Position numbers and translations under genes: made by a program. Shown here piece after piece: positions 54,161 through 64,000 of a DNA stretch of 64,000 bases. Origin of the DNA: Notolepis coatsorum (Eukaryota > Chordata > Actinopteri > Aulopiformes > Paralepididae); assembly GCA_963971535.1 (NCBI GenBank), contig OZ020585.1:23652236-23716235 (forward strand), written 5' to 3'. How positions within the stretch are numbered: the first letter of the stretch is position 1; every line of letters starts with the position of its first letter. Below the pieces are notes generated by a model, which worked only from the letters and a program-made list of their open reading frames with translations, had not been told where the DNA came from and did no database searches.

Positions 54161-55359
54161 TGGGGGGGGGGACACTGTGCTCCCTTCACCTCAGCACCTG
54201 CACTATGTACATGGGGGGGTCTATTGCGATTGGTAGGCCCTAACCGTCGCTGTCTTTCACTCTCATCGCTCATGACCTTTTTCATCTGTCTGAGAATGGC
54301 CTCATCAGGTACTCTGTCTTCAAGTAAGGGTTTGAGTTCCCTACGAATGTCATCATGTTTGTGTCCTAAACCTTGATATACAGTGTGGAGAAAGACATCC
54401 TGAACGGTTCGTTCGTTGTACTTAACGTCAGTAGCAGCATATTTTGATGCTAGTAAAATCTTCTGCTTGAGTCCTATGACTCTATACAAAAACTGCTGTG
54501 GTGTTTCACTATCCTTTTGCTTTGTACACATGAGTTCTTGAAACAACTCTGTATTACTTTGTTCACCGAGGTGAGAATGGAGAAAACCCTTCAGCTCATC
54601 GATAGTCAAATCGTCTTTTACCATTAACATATCCTTAAAGCTGCCAGCTTTGATCACTCTCAAGACTGCTCTAACAACCTCTGCATCGCTGAATTGCTCC
54701 TTCAGACCTTCGTCGATCTGTTTGCAGACACTGTTGTAACTAATGTCTGATCCCTGGTCTCCTATCTGACCTCCCTGGAGCTTAAACTCCCTGCGGTGAA
54801 GGTACGACAGTTCTCGTAAAGATATTAGTTTATCTGGCGACACACCAGGGGTTTCCTGTTTACTTTCGGTGTCTGTTACACTCTTATTCAATGGCACAGC
54901 CTGAGCTGTGGGTGGTGGTACACTGGGCAGGCACTGTAAAACCTGGTTGCTTACTTTTGGAGTGGGCACACCCTCAATGGTTTCACTTACATCATAAAAG
55001 ACGATAACGGGGTCGACTGGTACTGCATCACTTTGACTGGTGGACCGTAGGCCCTCGGTTTTACCCTCTTCTAGACCCACCACCTCACTCTGCATAAGTC
55101 CATCAGTTACATCTTTTATCTGTAATAAATAAGACAACCCTGTATCCTCTAACTCCAGTAAAACCTTACTGTACAGGTAGTCGTTGATAAAGTTGAAGCA
55201 CCCCTCCACGTCGTCTACGGTAAGGTGGGTTCGGTCAGACGTCTCCAGTCCTGGTATCAGTTCCAATGCCTCGGCAATGCGAAACAGTTCATCCGCAGGT
55301 AGAGTGAGCAGGCTCTTCTTGATGTCCCACACCAAGCTTTTCCTCTCGCTGTCTCCCAT
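54157..55359 (-). CDS. Gypsy Gag, N-terminal and capsid part
   Basis: 400 codons from an ATG about 300 nt after the 5' LTR. Residues 1-90 are an all-helical-looking region (KSLLTLPADELFRIAEALELI). Residues 90-185 are low complexity. Residues about 205-385 resemble a retrotransposon capsid (EQFSDAEVVRAVLRVIKAGS, TPQQFLYRVIGLKQKILLAS, VYQGLGHKHDDIRRELKPLL). The frame ends CPPPH at a run of ten C (minus strand), whereas the zinc-knuckle segment lies in the next frame, so this copy has a frame change there. That could be a real mutation or a sequencing/assembly length error. Confidence 0.88.
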   Translation of the reverse strand: MGDSERKSLVWDIKKSLLTLPADELFRIAEALELIPGLETSDRTHLTVDDVEGCFNFINDYLYSKVLLELEDTGLSYLLQIKDVTDGLMQSEVVGLEEGKTEGLRSTSQSDAVPVDPVIVFYDVSETIEGVPTPKVSNQVLQCLPSVPPPTAQAVPLNKSVTDTESKQETPGVSPDKLISLRELSYLHRREFKLQGGQIGDQGSDISYNSVCKQIDEGLKEQFSDAEVVRAVLRVIKAGSFKDMLMVKDDLTIDELKGFLHSHLGEQSNTELFQELMCTKQKDSETPQQFLYRVIGLKQKILLASKYAATDVKYNERTVQDVFLHTVYQGLGHKHDDIRRELKPLLEDRVPDEAILRQMKKVMSDESERQRRLGPTNRNRPPHVHSAGAEVKGAQCPPPH

Positions 55360-55653
55360 GGCTGCTTCCCGATTCCTCGCACTTGGCTCTCAGTTCAGGA
55401 TCACTGTGACGACTTTCCGTGGTGGGTGGATCTCCTCTACACGACACCGGTCTTCCTTCTCGTCAGGTAGAGTAGTGGACGTAGTCTCGTTGTCATCTGG
55501 CATCAGATGAGGCACTTCACTGCTGTCGATACTGCGCAGATCAATCCCTCATTCGACGACCTTTACACCGGGCGTTGGTTCCTGGTTCATCGGGTCGCGG
55601 TTGGTCCAGGTGTCAAGATCTCTGGATCAGCTCCCATCCAGCAGGTGGCGCTG
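55360..55653 (-). other. Gypsy 5' leader
   Basis: Untranslated leader between primer site and gag ATG. No long frame in element sense. It would hold packaging signals, none recognisable here. Confidence 0.5.
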
Positions 55654-55671
55654 ATCCCGGACGAGCCCCCA
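55654..55671 (-). promoter_or_regulatory. Gypsy primer binding site, tRNA-Pro
   Basis: In element sense, TGGGGGCTCGTCCGGGAT lies 6 nt after the 5' LTR. This 18-mer is the classical tRNA-Pro primer site known from gammaretroviruses. Confidence 0.92.
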
Positions 55672-55677
55672 ATAAAC

Positions 55678-56573
55678 TGTTACAGGTACCAGGATATGGC
55701 ACCTGATAGCAGAGATATGTTTAACCTATGAAACAGGTTGTAGTTAATCATTTGACAAAGGAAAGGTGCAGACACGATGTTATTGACTCTGGCTCCTCCC
55801 GGTTGTATATTTCAACAACATTTATTCATTCAATAGAATAATCAATCAATCATCATCATCATTGTATCATCATTGTATCATCATTGTATCATCATTGTAT
55901 AATCATTGTATCATCATTGTATCATCATTGTATCATCATTGTATCATCATTGTATAATCATTGTATCATTTAGTTACATTACTTCAATACATTCAATTAT
56001 AATCCCATACTTGTTATTAATTCAAAAGCATATTCATCATTGCAACACACATTCTACCCTTTTAGGATACCCTGGTTCACTTCAATAGCATTTTCCTTTT
56101 AAATGTAGTTATCCAGTATTATATACTGTACATTGTGATTACTTATGTCTTTATACATATTTGGCGTCTTAAATATAAGCACGTGAGAAGAGAAACATTA
56201 TCCTGTTAACCTCTGTCTAGACATGTCTAGGCATGTTGGAAGGGACCATAGTATGTCTTTTAACCAACACTGTCATTCTCATTGTCTGTCAAACAATTCC
56301 TTAAATCACCAATAAGTGTTACCTTTATCATCAGTCACTTATCATCAGTCATATCCACTATTCTCTAGTATACCGAAATACCTCCACACCTCAGTGTTAT
56401 CCATAGTTGTGTTCCTGTCTCAAGTTCTATTGAAACTCAAATGTGCACTGAAAGTACATTTATATATATATATTTGTATCGGGCCGTTCTCAACCCTACT
56501 AGGAATTTGCTAAACCGTGACCATGGTATAACTCAAGGGAATAGATTTATATTTACATTTAACTGAGGGCGCA

Positions 56574-56666
<93 letters not shown>

Positions 56667-57378
56667 ATGTGGTACAGCCCCGGTATTTAGCTACCTTCTT
56701 GGTAGGGTAAGCTAAAGTACTTTCCCTCTAACCATCTTGTACACAATATACACATTTACTACACAGCAATTCAACCCAACACAGTATGTATTTCAAAACA
56801 TAAACCTTTATAATCCCCTTGGAGATACTTAACTTCGACACGTTAGTGCTTAAATGGACAATTGTGTTCCAACACTATTTAAATGTACCAACGAAACGTG
56901 GCGCCATCAATAGACGGTCTGCTTCTCAACCACGTTACCTGTCGTCTTAAACTTCTTAAACTTGACTCAAACATCGACAATAGTTACTTCATTTGAACCC
57001 TCGACATTGCATGTATCCTTGTTAACCTTTATGTGTGTTTTGTAGTATATTACCCACCTATGAAACAGGTTGTAGTTAATCATTTGACAAAGGAAAGGTG
57101 CAGACACGATGTTATTGACTCTGGCTCCTCCCGGTTGTGAGGCTGAGATTGCCTCGTGCGTTCCTAAGCACACAGTAACGGGTCCCTGGAAGGCGAAGTC
57201 ACTAAACACCAGTCCTATACCGCCACCTATTGACCAGATTATGTTAATGTCTCCCATTACATATAAATGACTCTTCTAACTTGTTTCTGATGGAGGTAAT
57301 CCTGTACCCCTATGTTCACACTGTTTTGACACATAATCTAAAGATATTAACATGATACCACTTCTAGTGGGCATCACA
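55678..57378 (-). repeat. Gypsy 5' LTR
   Basis: 1701 bp, uninterrupted. It contains the ATCATTGT array (55856-55968), an (AG)n tract (56574-56665), the 82-bp internal duplication (55726-55807 and 57056-57137) and a TATATATATATATTTG stretch near 56461 that is 2 bp longer than in the partner. Confidence 0.94.
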
Positions 57379-57385
57379 TATGCAA

Positions 57386-58089
57386 CAGGGGCGGATTTAG
57401 GATTGTAGGAGATCCGGGGCTTAGCCCAGATTTTTTTTGAATTTAATGAACCTGTACGTGCAATTTCCTGCAATATAGAGCCTTCAATCTTGACCAATAA
57501 AGCTGCTCTTTTCACTATAAAACTCAGTTAACCATAACGTAGTTATGGTTAGATTTATATATTGGGGGGGGATATATCATATTTTCCATATAATCAAAAA
57601 GTGGTGGAGCAAGATTATACCTTTGCTCCCCCAAGTTCAATAGTGGGAGAGCAGAGATGCTCCGAATGCTCTTATGGCCAGGCGTCTATGATTCACTGAT
57701 ACAAAGTAAAATAGTGCAGTGCAATAAAATAGTTAGTAAAATAGAATAAAATAATGCAATAGTGCATTGCAATAAAATAGTTATCATCGTATTTAATCGG
57801 GAGGCCGGTAAGGAGTGCATTACAGTAGTCGAGTTGGCTTGAGATAAAGGCATGGATCTGGTTTTCAGCGTCCTTTTGATTTATAAATGGCCGTACTTTA
57901 GCTATGTTTCTAAGGTGGAAGAATTAAGTTTTTGTCAACTTGTTGATTGTGATTTAAAGCTTAGGTCTGAGTCTACCATAACACCAAGACTTAACTCACT
58001 CAAATACAGTTAGCAGCTGGATAGACCACAGATGGAAATTAGCTTCTGCTAAATCTGGTGCAAACCTATTTTCATGTAACAATGATGAA

Positions 58090-58129
<40 letters not shown>

Positions 58130-58198
58130 TAGATTCGGGGCTTTTCAGAATACATCCGGGGCTTGAGCCCAGGTAGCCACCCCCTAGCTCCGCCCCTG
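57386..58198. mobile_element. hAT-type MITE with captured LINE piece, TSD CTATGCAA
   Basis: Ends CAGGGGCGGATTTAGG and, reverse-complemented, CAGGGGCGGAGCTAGG. The right TSD CTATGCAA is at 58199-58206. The left copy is split by the Gypsy: CTATG at 43752-43756 and CAA at 57383-57385. The subterminal block GATCCGGGGCTTAGCCC is mirrored near 58150. It contains a LINE RT fragment and an A run (58095-58122). Confidence 0.9.
57783..57935 (-). pseudogene. LINE RT fragment inside hAT element
   Basis: The minus strand encodes FFHLRNIAKVRPFINQ, then AFISSQLDYCNALLTGLPIK, the characteristic C-terminal RT block of a fish LINE different from those elsewhere in the window. It lies well inside the hAT ends, so it was captured by, or inserted into, the hAT element. 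Confidence 0.78.
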
Positions 58199-58704
58199 CT
58201 ATGCAATATACTAATATACAATACTATATAGTGCAAAGCAGAAATAGGATGAGGTACAATTTAGGTACAATTTACAGTAAGGTGTACTGAGGTATGGGTT
58301 GTAGTGCAAATCCTTTACCAATAAATATAAAGTGTGTTTAGGTGTTCTAAAGTGTGGAGAGTGGATGCTGCATTGTGTTGTTTGTTTAAAGTGAGTGTGT
58401 GCGTGCGTGTGGATGTGTTTGTTGTGAGTGCATTTGATGGTTGTTGCATAGTGTTATTGTTCGTTGAGCAACCTGATGGCCTGGGGATAGAAGCTTCTTC
58501 TAGCGTCCCTTAGAGTTGAAAGAGCATCGCTTTTACAACTTTTAAGATTTACCTTGGTGCGGTTTAAATTAGTGGGCTTGATCTGAATGATTTTAATTTC
58601 CGATTCTGTTCCCCAAGCGACGGGTTAGTAAACAGACCAATACCGCATCGCGCACGTGATTTCCAATATATTTCAACAATTCAACAATATTTTCACATTT
58701 ACAG

Positions 58705-59152
<448 letters not shown>

Positions 59153-61638
59153 CTTGCAGATCTCAGTGTATGGGAAAGCTCTGGAGAGGGCGGCAGTGGG
59201 GAAGGAATGATCACAACTGAATATCACTTCCTTGGGGCTTTTCTCAGAGCAGGAAAGGGGACATCGTCTATCTTAGAACACGCACGGTGGTTCTCACTAG
59301 CAGTCGTATTTACACCACCCCACAGGCCTTAGTCTCTGAGTGTCTGTAAGTAAGTTAGTGGCCCACATTTTGGTAACAGCGATAGCAACAACGTCCCAGC
59401 TTGCTTGATCATATCTGGGCCACAGAAAATGTCTGTACAATTTCCCAATATATTTACAGTTTTTTTTTTAGACTTTCAACATACAATCACACAGCAAGCA
59501 CAGCTATTTTGTTGTTGTGATATTATATAGTCTGGTCAGAAATACCAACAGGAAAATTCACCACCAAAATCCCCATTTATAGCTCCATCTGTAGTTCAAA
59601 TGCTCACTTTTTCACTGTCATCTTCTTATGATGAATTTTCATCAGATGTGTTACCATGGAAATGGCCATCTTCTCCACAGCAGCTTCATGAAAGTAGAAC
59701 ACGAGAAGAGCACTGCAGTTTAACTACGGATGGAGCTATAAAAGTGGACAGACTTGTATAACATTGTCACAGGTTGACAGAATTTAGTTTATATTGTTTT
59801 ATATATATTTATATTATATTAAGACTGTGTGAAGGGCCATCTTGTGCCCAGGCCTGATTGAGAACATTGACATTGACCATTGATTGATATACTACAGTAT
59901 GAGAGGGGGTTAGCAGGTCTTAATTTTGTGTTATTGGCTGTTGTGTTTTTGTGCCTGCTCTGTCCCTCTCCTTCTGCTGCCTATCCGATGACATCACCGG
60001 CCTAAGCCTTGGAAATAAAACCAGGAAGGAGATATGAAATGGCAGACCGGTTCCCACTGGAGGTCTCATGCTAAACAACGTCTCATCTCTTCACATCATC
60101 TACAATAGTCCTTCAAGCCTTTACAACACCCATCAAGCCTTCTCCAATCCAACTACGCTAGCAGAACCAGCTCAACGCCTTGGCTCGAGATCCGTCTTCA
60201 CTTCATCTCTCCCAAGCCAAGTAGCGTTCTGTGAACGAATGCGCCACTCATTCAGCTGTCCCTCAACAGCTATTCCCTCCAGTGGATTTTTGCCCGTTTC
60301 CACCCGCATTATTGGAAGACAGTTATCGTGTGGGCTTCCTTCAGGTCGTTGTTTCACTGATCCAGGGTCAGCTGAACCTTTAAATTCCACTTATCCCTAT
60401 TGTTTTTAGTGACTTGTCTCCCCGTTGGTTGTACCTTACTTTCCCCATCACACTTGTTGGTTGTAGCGCTAGCATACGTATTAACAGGCAGTCTATTTTA
60501 GTTTCCCTTGTGTGTGTCCCCTTGTTCCCCCAATTGGTAGTGTGTTGGATGGTTTAGTGGAGTCCCTCATGGACAGCTGTCTCTCCCCATGGTCAAAAGG
60601 GACATTTCCAAAAGATTGGAAGATGTATTGATAGTGTAAAATAAAGTGTTATTCCCTTTTCCATCCCTTGTAACTGTGTGTTCTCTTGGGACCCTACTAT
60701 CCCCCATCCAGGATAATCACAACAATCAACTGAGGCAGCCCCGTGGTGGTATCCCGGCAACAGTAAACTAGGAGGAGTTATAGAATAAGGAAGGAAATTG
60801 ACAGAAGATGCAGTGTGTGTATACACTGTATGTGTTGGTTAGAAAGAGAGGGAGCTTGTGTCTGTGTACCTTTGAATGTTGGGGGACAGAGGGGGGGGGG
60901 TGAGCATGCGCCGAGAAACATGGCGTTAATTTATTTAGTTGTCAGACCTTTTTGTTGCTGCACATGCATAATGCACACAGCTCACTGTAATTGTAATTTG
61001 ATCAAACCCCTCTCTGCTCTCATAAAGCTAGTGTAAACACAGACGAATATTATCGGGAGAGCATTCATTATTCCAGTGAGCTCCGGGAATCAGGCCCACG
61101 GGTTGGGTAGGGAGTGTAGTTTAACTCTGTTTACCCACCCCCCCCCCCCCCCCACCCGTAACACCCCTCATCCAGCCGCCTGCTCTTTTGTACAGCTCCA
61201 CCGCCGTCGTCCAGTGACTCATCCGTTCGATGCTATTGTTTGCTCAGAGGCCACAAGAGTGATGCTGCAGAATTGTACGGTAATGATCTTGCGCACTTAA
61301 CAGCATATACAATGCATTGAACAGACGGTATTCTTCAGTGACAATGATCGATGGGGCGTATTGACACCTTACAAAGTTCTGTTCCACTGTGCCATTACGT
61401 GATACAATGGCACCAAGCACCTCATCTACAGTGCACAGGCATAACAAACCATGGACAGTAGACTATATACGTACTGTATGTATCACTTACCACAATTACT
61501 GAATGTCATAGTTATTTTACTATTTAATTTTATTTTCATGTCATGCACAAAGTGTCCAACCCTCATGGGTTTATAAGACACCAAACATACTGATTCAAAT
61601 AAAATCTGCTACAACTCAGGTTTTTCATATTCATCCCA
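59153..61638. other. No gene seen
   Basis: Low-copy DNA. TGTGTGAAGGGCC (59826) to ATAATCACAACA (60727), with AATAAAGTG near 60642, looks LTR-like, but I find no matching TSD. A C run is at 61137-61154. Short frames (60068-60409, 60593-60826) have no recognisable domains. Confidence 0.45.
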
Positions 61639-62092
61639 GTATAGTGTATAAGTCATCAGGTACAGTGCAGTGTATAAGTCATCAGGTACAGTGTACAGTA
61701 CAGTGTATAAGTCATCAGGTACAGTGTACAGTATAGTGTATAAGTCATCAGGTACAGTGTACAGTATAGTGTATAAGTCATCAGGTACAGTACAGGTATA
61801 AGTCATCAGGTACAGTATAGTGTATAAGTCATCAGGTACAGTATAGTGTATAAGTCATCAGGTACAGTGTACAGTATAGTGTATACGTCATCAGGTACAG
61901 TATAGTGTATAAGTCATCAGGTACAGTACAGTGTATAAGTCATCAGGTACAGTATAGTGTATAAGTCATCAGGTACAGTATAGTGTATAAGTCATCAGGT
62001 ACAGTACAGTGTATAAGTCATCAGGTACAGTGTACAGTATAGTGTATAAGTCATCAGGTACAGTATAGTGTATAAGTCATCAGGTACAGTGT
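61639..62092. repeat. Minisatellite, 26/33-bp units
   Basis: About 16 units of GTATAAGTCATCAGGTACAG followed by TATAGT or TGTACAGTATAGT. Units with and without an extra GTACAGT alternate irregularly. Confidence 0.95.
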
Positions 62093-62254
62093 ACCTCCTT
62101 TCTCCATTCCATATTCTGTTATGATGGTTTTCTGTGGCTGGTTAATCAATTAAGATATACAAAGAAAACATAATCACTATATGGAATAATCAGGAGATAT
62201 CTATAATACAACACACATGTTTATTAGTAATTCGGATCCTTCCAGGGGGGGGTC

Positions 62255-62370
62255 ATCAAAGCGAAGCAGGCTATTCTCGGTCCTCGCCCCACAATGGTGG
62301 AACACACTCCCCACCACAGTCAGGACTGCTGGAACCTGGACAATTTTCCGCCGTTGCAAAAACAATGAAT
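62255..62370 (+). pseudogene. LINE RT extreme C-terminal fragment
   Basis: Plus strand RSRLFSVLAPQWWNTLPTTV, then RTAGTWTIFRRCKN, matches the usual end of fish LINE RT proteins (SVLAPxWWNxLP). Nothing upstream is preserved. Confidence 0.65.
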
Positions 62371-62475
62371 AAGATGAATATCAAAGTTACATACATAAAT
62401 GTTCTTTTAAATTGGGGGACTATTTTGATTCTAGCATTTGATTGTTCCGCATTAATGCTTAAAATTCAATGATCG

Positions 62476-62963
62476 ATCAGGTGGCGTAACGGAGATTGCG
62501 TTCGTCACCAACCCCGGAGCGGCTGGATTTGCCTGTTCGAATCCAGCTCACAGCTCCGGGGTTGTCACCAGCTTGGCTGGCCGTTCACACTAATACAATT
62601 GGCAGTATTAGAGGGTGGGAGAAGCTGGCGGGGTGGCTCCGGGTCGTTGTAAACAGCGACTCCTACAGTTCGGTCGGGGCGCCTGCTAAGCGCGGATAGG
62701 ATCTAAGTGGGATAGTGTGATCCTTCCACACGCTACGCCCTCTCAGTGAGAATCCGCGCTGCCAGGTGAAAAGAAGCGGTTGAATGGCTGGACGTGTGTC
62801 GGAGGAAGCATGTGATAGCCTCCACTCTCCCAGACCGACTGTGGGGGGTAAGTGCGCAGCGACCAGGAAGGGGATTGGGAATTGGCATAACGACTAACAT
62901 TGGAATGGGAGAAAATCGGAGAAAAAGGAGGGGGGAAAAGATAAAAAAAATAAAATAAAAAAA
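62476..62963 (+). mobile_element. tRNA-derived SINE, full length, 9-bp TSD
   Basis: CAATGATCG flanks it at 62467-62475 and 62964-62972. It starts ATCAGGTGGCGTAACGGAG (A box), has B box TGTTCGAATCC, a body of about 400 bp and an A-rich tail (AAAAAAAATAAAATAAAAAA). The best plus-strand copy of the family. Confidence 0.92.
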
Positions 62964-63074
62964 CAATGATCGCTGAATGGTTGGCGGGGATCCAGTTATG
63001 CTGGCTCTGATCACTTCCTCTTAAAAGGCTTGAACTATGAACATACATCATTTTCATCAACATTATATATATCT

Positions 63075-63175
63075 CTGAAATGTATAATGTTCCTTGAAAT
63101 GGAAATACTCAAGTAAAGTACGTAAAGACTGTACATAAATAAGTACATTACTCAAGTAAAAGTACTTTCCCCCCT
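63075..63175. mobile_element. hAT-like MITE end
   Basis: AAATACTCAAGTAAAGTACG ... TACTCAAGTAAAAGTACTTT resembles the ACTTGAGTAAAAGTAC-rich termini of a common fish hAT MITE. Ends not defined. Confidence 0.5.
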
Positions 63176-63304
63176 TGCTAACCAACATCAACAGGTCCCA
63201 AAGTAAAGTAAGGGGTACAGGATGATTTTGCCATCAAGCCATTACAGGTGAAATGAGGACCTTCATTCCTATCCCGGTTACGGGCGACATTTCATTCTTA
63301 TTTG

Positions 63305-63395
63305 TTTTTTTAAACGGATCCCCATTAGCTGATGCCTTAGTGGCAGCTAGTCTTCCTGGGGTCTTGGTCTTGATGTGGATCTTGGTCGGGTCAAA
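63305..63395 (-). mobile_element. LINE 3' UTR stem-loop remnant
   Basis: The reverse complement contains GACCCCAGGAAGACTAGCTG ... CAGCTAATGGGGATCC, matching the 3' UTR of the LINE at 5345-9918 and 12909-12957. Only the last 90 bp are present. Confidence 0.78.
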
Positions 63396-63519
63396 AAGGA
63401 GATCCACACAGGCGTGAGAACGGTGTCCACTGCTCGCAAGGGTTTCCTCTCCAGAAAAAGAGATAAACCCAAAAACATGCAGACAGATCGCTAACACTGT
63501 CAGTGTTAACACTCTGAGG

Positions 63520-63735
63520 AGCACTTGGATTGGTCCCTGTGTGCTGCGCCACGCCGCAGCCCATGTCTGCTCCCGGCTGCCCTTGGGGGGAAGGATGACG
63601 GGGTCAAGTGCAGAGAGGGAAATGTCAGTGTTCCTATGTGTGTCGCCTATCTCGCTTATGTGTGTTCACTGCATGACATTGTGGCATTGTGTGCTACAAA
63701 TAAAGACTTCTTCCTCTTCTTCTAAAAGGGACATG
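63520..63735 (+). mobile_element. Retroposon 3' end with (TTC)n tail
   Basis: GCCCTTGGGGGGAAGGATGA, then CGGGGTCAAGTGCAGAG, then ACAAATAAAGACTTCTTCCTCTTCTTCT is the typical 3' end of an abundant fish LINE/SINE family. I cannot define the 5' end. Confidence 0.55.
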
Positions 63736-64000
63736 GATAGACCGTGTATCTCAAGACTTGCATTGTGACTGGAATTCTACATAGTATGGACATAGTCCAG
63801 CTACAACGTGCATGGCAGAAGTGTAAAGAGGAAGAGGAAAAAGTGGGAATGTGCTTAATGAATGTGTTAAACATGGCTTCCAAATAAGGTTTCTACTGTT
63901 AATTGTTAGATAAATAAAAGTAAAAGCCTCAGTTAAGCAAGTTCAATTATCTATTGTGCTGCAGGGTGGCTCTGGATTTAAATACAAAGCAGCGTTGCTC
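63736..64000. other. No gene seen
   Basis: No recognisable feature up to the window edge. Confidence 0.4.

Larger units (their letters stand above)
43757..57378 (-). mobile_element. Gypsy LTR retrotransposon, complete, TSD TATG
   Basis: Two 1.70-kb LTRs (43757-48954, which contains an L2, and 55678-57378) flank a 6.7-kb interior. In element sense the LTR starts TGTGATGCCC and ends CCTGTAACA. TATG flanks it at 43753-43756 and 57379-57382. A tRNA-Pro primer site follows the 5' LTR, and AGGGAGTG precedes the 3' LTR. Gag and Pol are separate frames linked by a likely -1 frameshift. The LTRs look nearly identical outside microsatellites. The only coding defect I see is a one-base frame change at a 10-G run in gag. 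Confidence 0.95.
43487..58503 (-). mobile_element. L2 3' end (outermost layer of nest)
   Basis: The tail and 3' UTR lie at 43487-43756 (AGTTTCAAGTTTCAAGTTTC, then CTTTAATAGTTGTCATACAG). The remainder lies at 58199-58503 and reaches the RT C-terminus (CTGATGGCCTGGGGATAGAA). Joining the pieces at ACTATG/CAATATAC gives sequence collinear with the L2 at 44280-44830. It is 5'-truncated near 58503. Confidence 0.85.

Noticed and set aside
59826-60727. Possible solo LTR (TGTGTGAAGG...CACAACA with AATAAA)
   Set aside because: Ends resemble an LTR, but no matching direct repeat flanks them (AAGAC on the left against ATCAA on the right), so boundaries are not supported.
61639-62092. CRISPR-like or regulatory repeat array
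   Set aside because: Units of 26 and 33 bp differ only by an extra GTACAGT, with no spacers, as in an ordinary minisatellite.

Overview
The window looks like nuclear DNA of a ray-finned (teleost) fish. The grounds are L2 LINEs with an APE endonuclease and RT, Jockey-group (Rex1/CR1-like) LINEs, BEL/Pao and Gypsy LTR elements, a DIRS-like element, hAT and TTAA-flanked MITEs, several tRNA-headed SINEs, and abundant long microsatellites. I find no host protein-coding gene, rRNA gene or functional tRNA gene. Every long ORF belongs to a retroelement, so this is a repeat-rich, gene-poor interval.

The layout is a series of nested insertions that can be read almost base by base. (1) 1-2103: a minus-strand LINE broken by an insertion that itself carries a SINE with a long target-site duplication (TSD). 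(2) 5051-12975: a plus-strand LINE holds an L2. That L2 holds a minus-strand LINE and a solo LTR, and the minus-strand LINE holds another L2. The outer LINE's 3' UTR also holds a tandem tRNA-like element. (3) 16420-32945: a minisatellite holds a fold-back element (TSD TATT). It holds a DIRS-like element with inverted terminal repeats and an 88-bp internal complementary region. That in turn holds a complete BEL/Pao element (TSD AGGGG, tRNA-Tyr primer site, almost identical LTRs). (4) 33043-36690: a decayed LINE carries a solo LTR (TSD ATTAC) and a SINE (10-bp TSD). (5) 43487-58503: a minus-strand L2 end holds a hAT MITE (TSD CTATGCAA). A complete Gypsy element (TSD TATG, tRNA-Pro primer site) landed inside one copy of that hAT TSD, and a 3.5-kb L2 then landed inside the Gypsy 3' LTR.

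Between the nests lie low-copy stretches (12976-16419, 39931-41725, 59153-61638) where I see no gene. There are also fold-back elements at 38607-38973 and 43111-43404, TTAA-flanked MITEs, and tandem arrays, including a striking TCTG/TCCG/TC compound array at 58706-59152.

The BEL and Gypsy elements look young: long open pol frames, intact LTR pairs and intact TSDs. The Gypsy Gag-Pol junction has a textbook -1 frameshift signal: a GGGAAAC heptamer on the Gag stop codon, a 5-nt spacer and a 7-bp stem with a possible pseudoknot. The BEL has a single in-frame UGA between two halves of its open frame. The 3' UTR of one LINE family shows a stem-loop whose base pairs covary across three copies.
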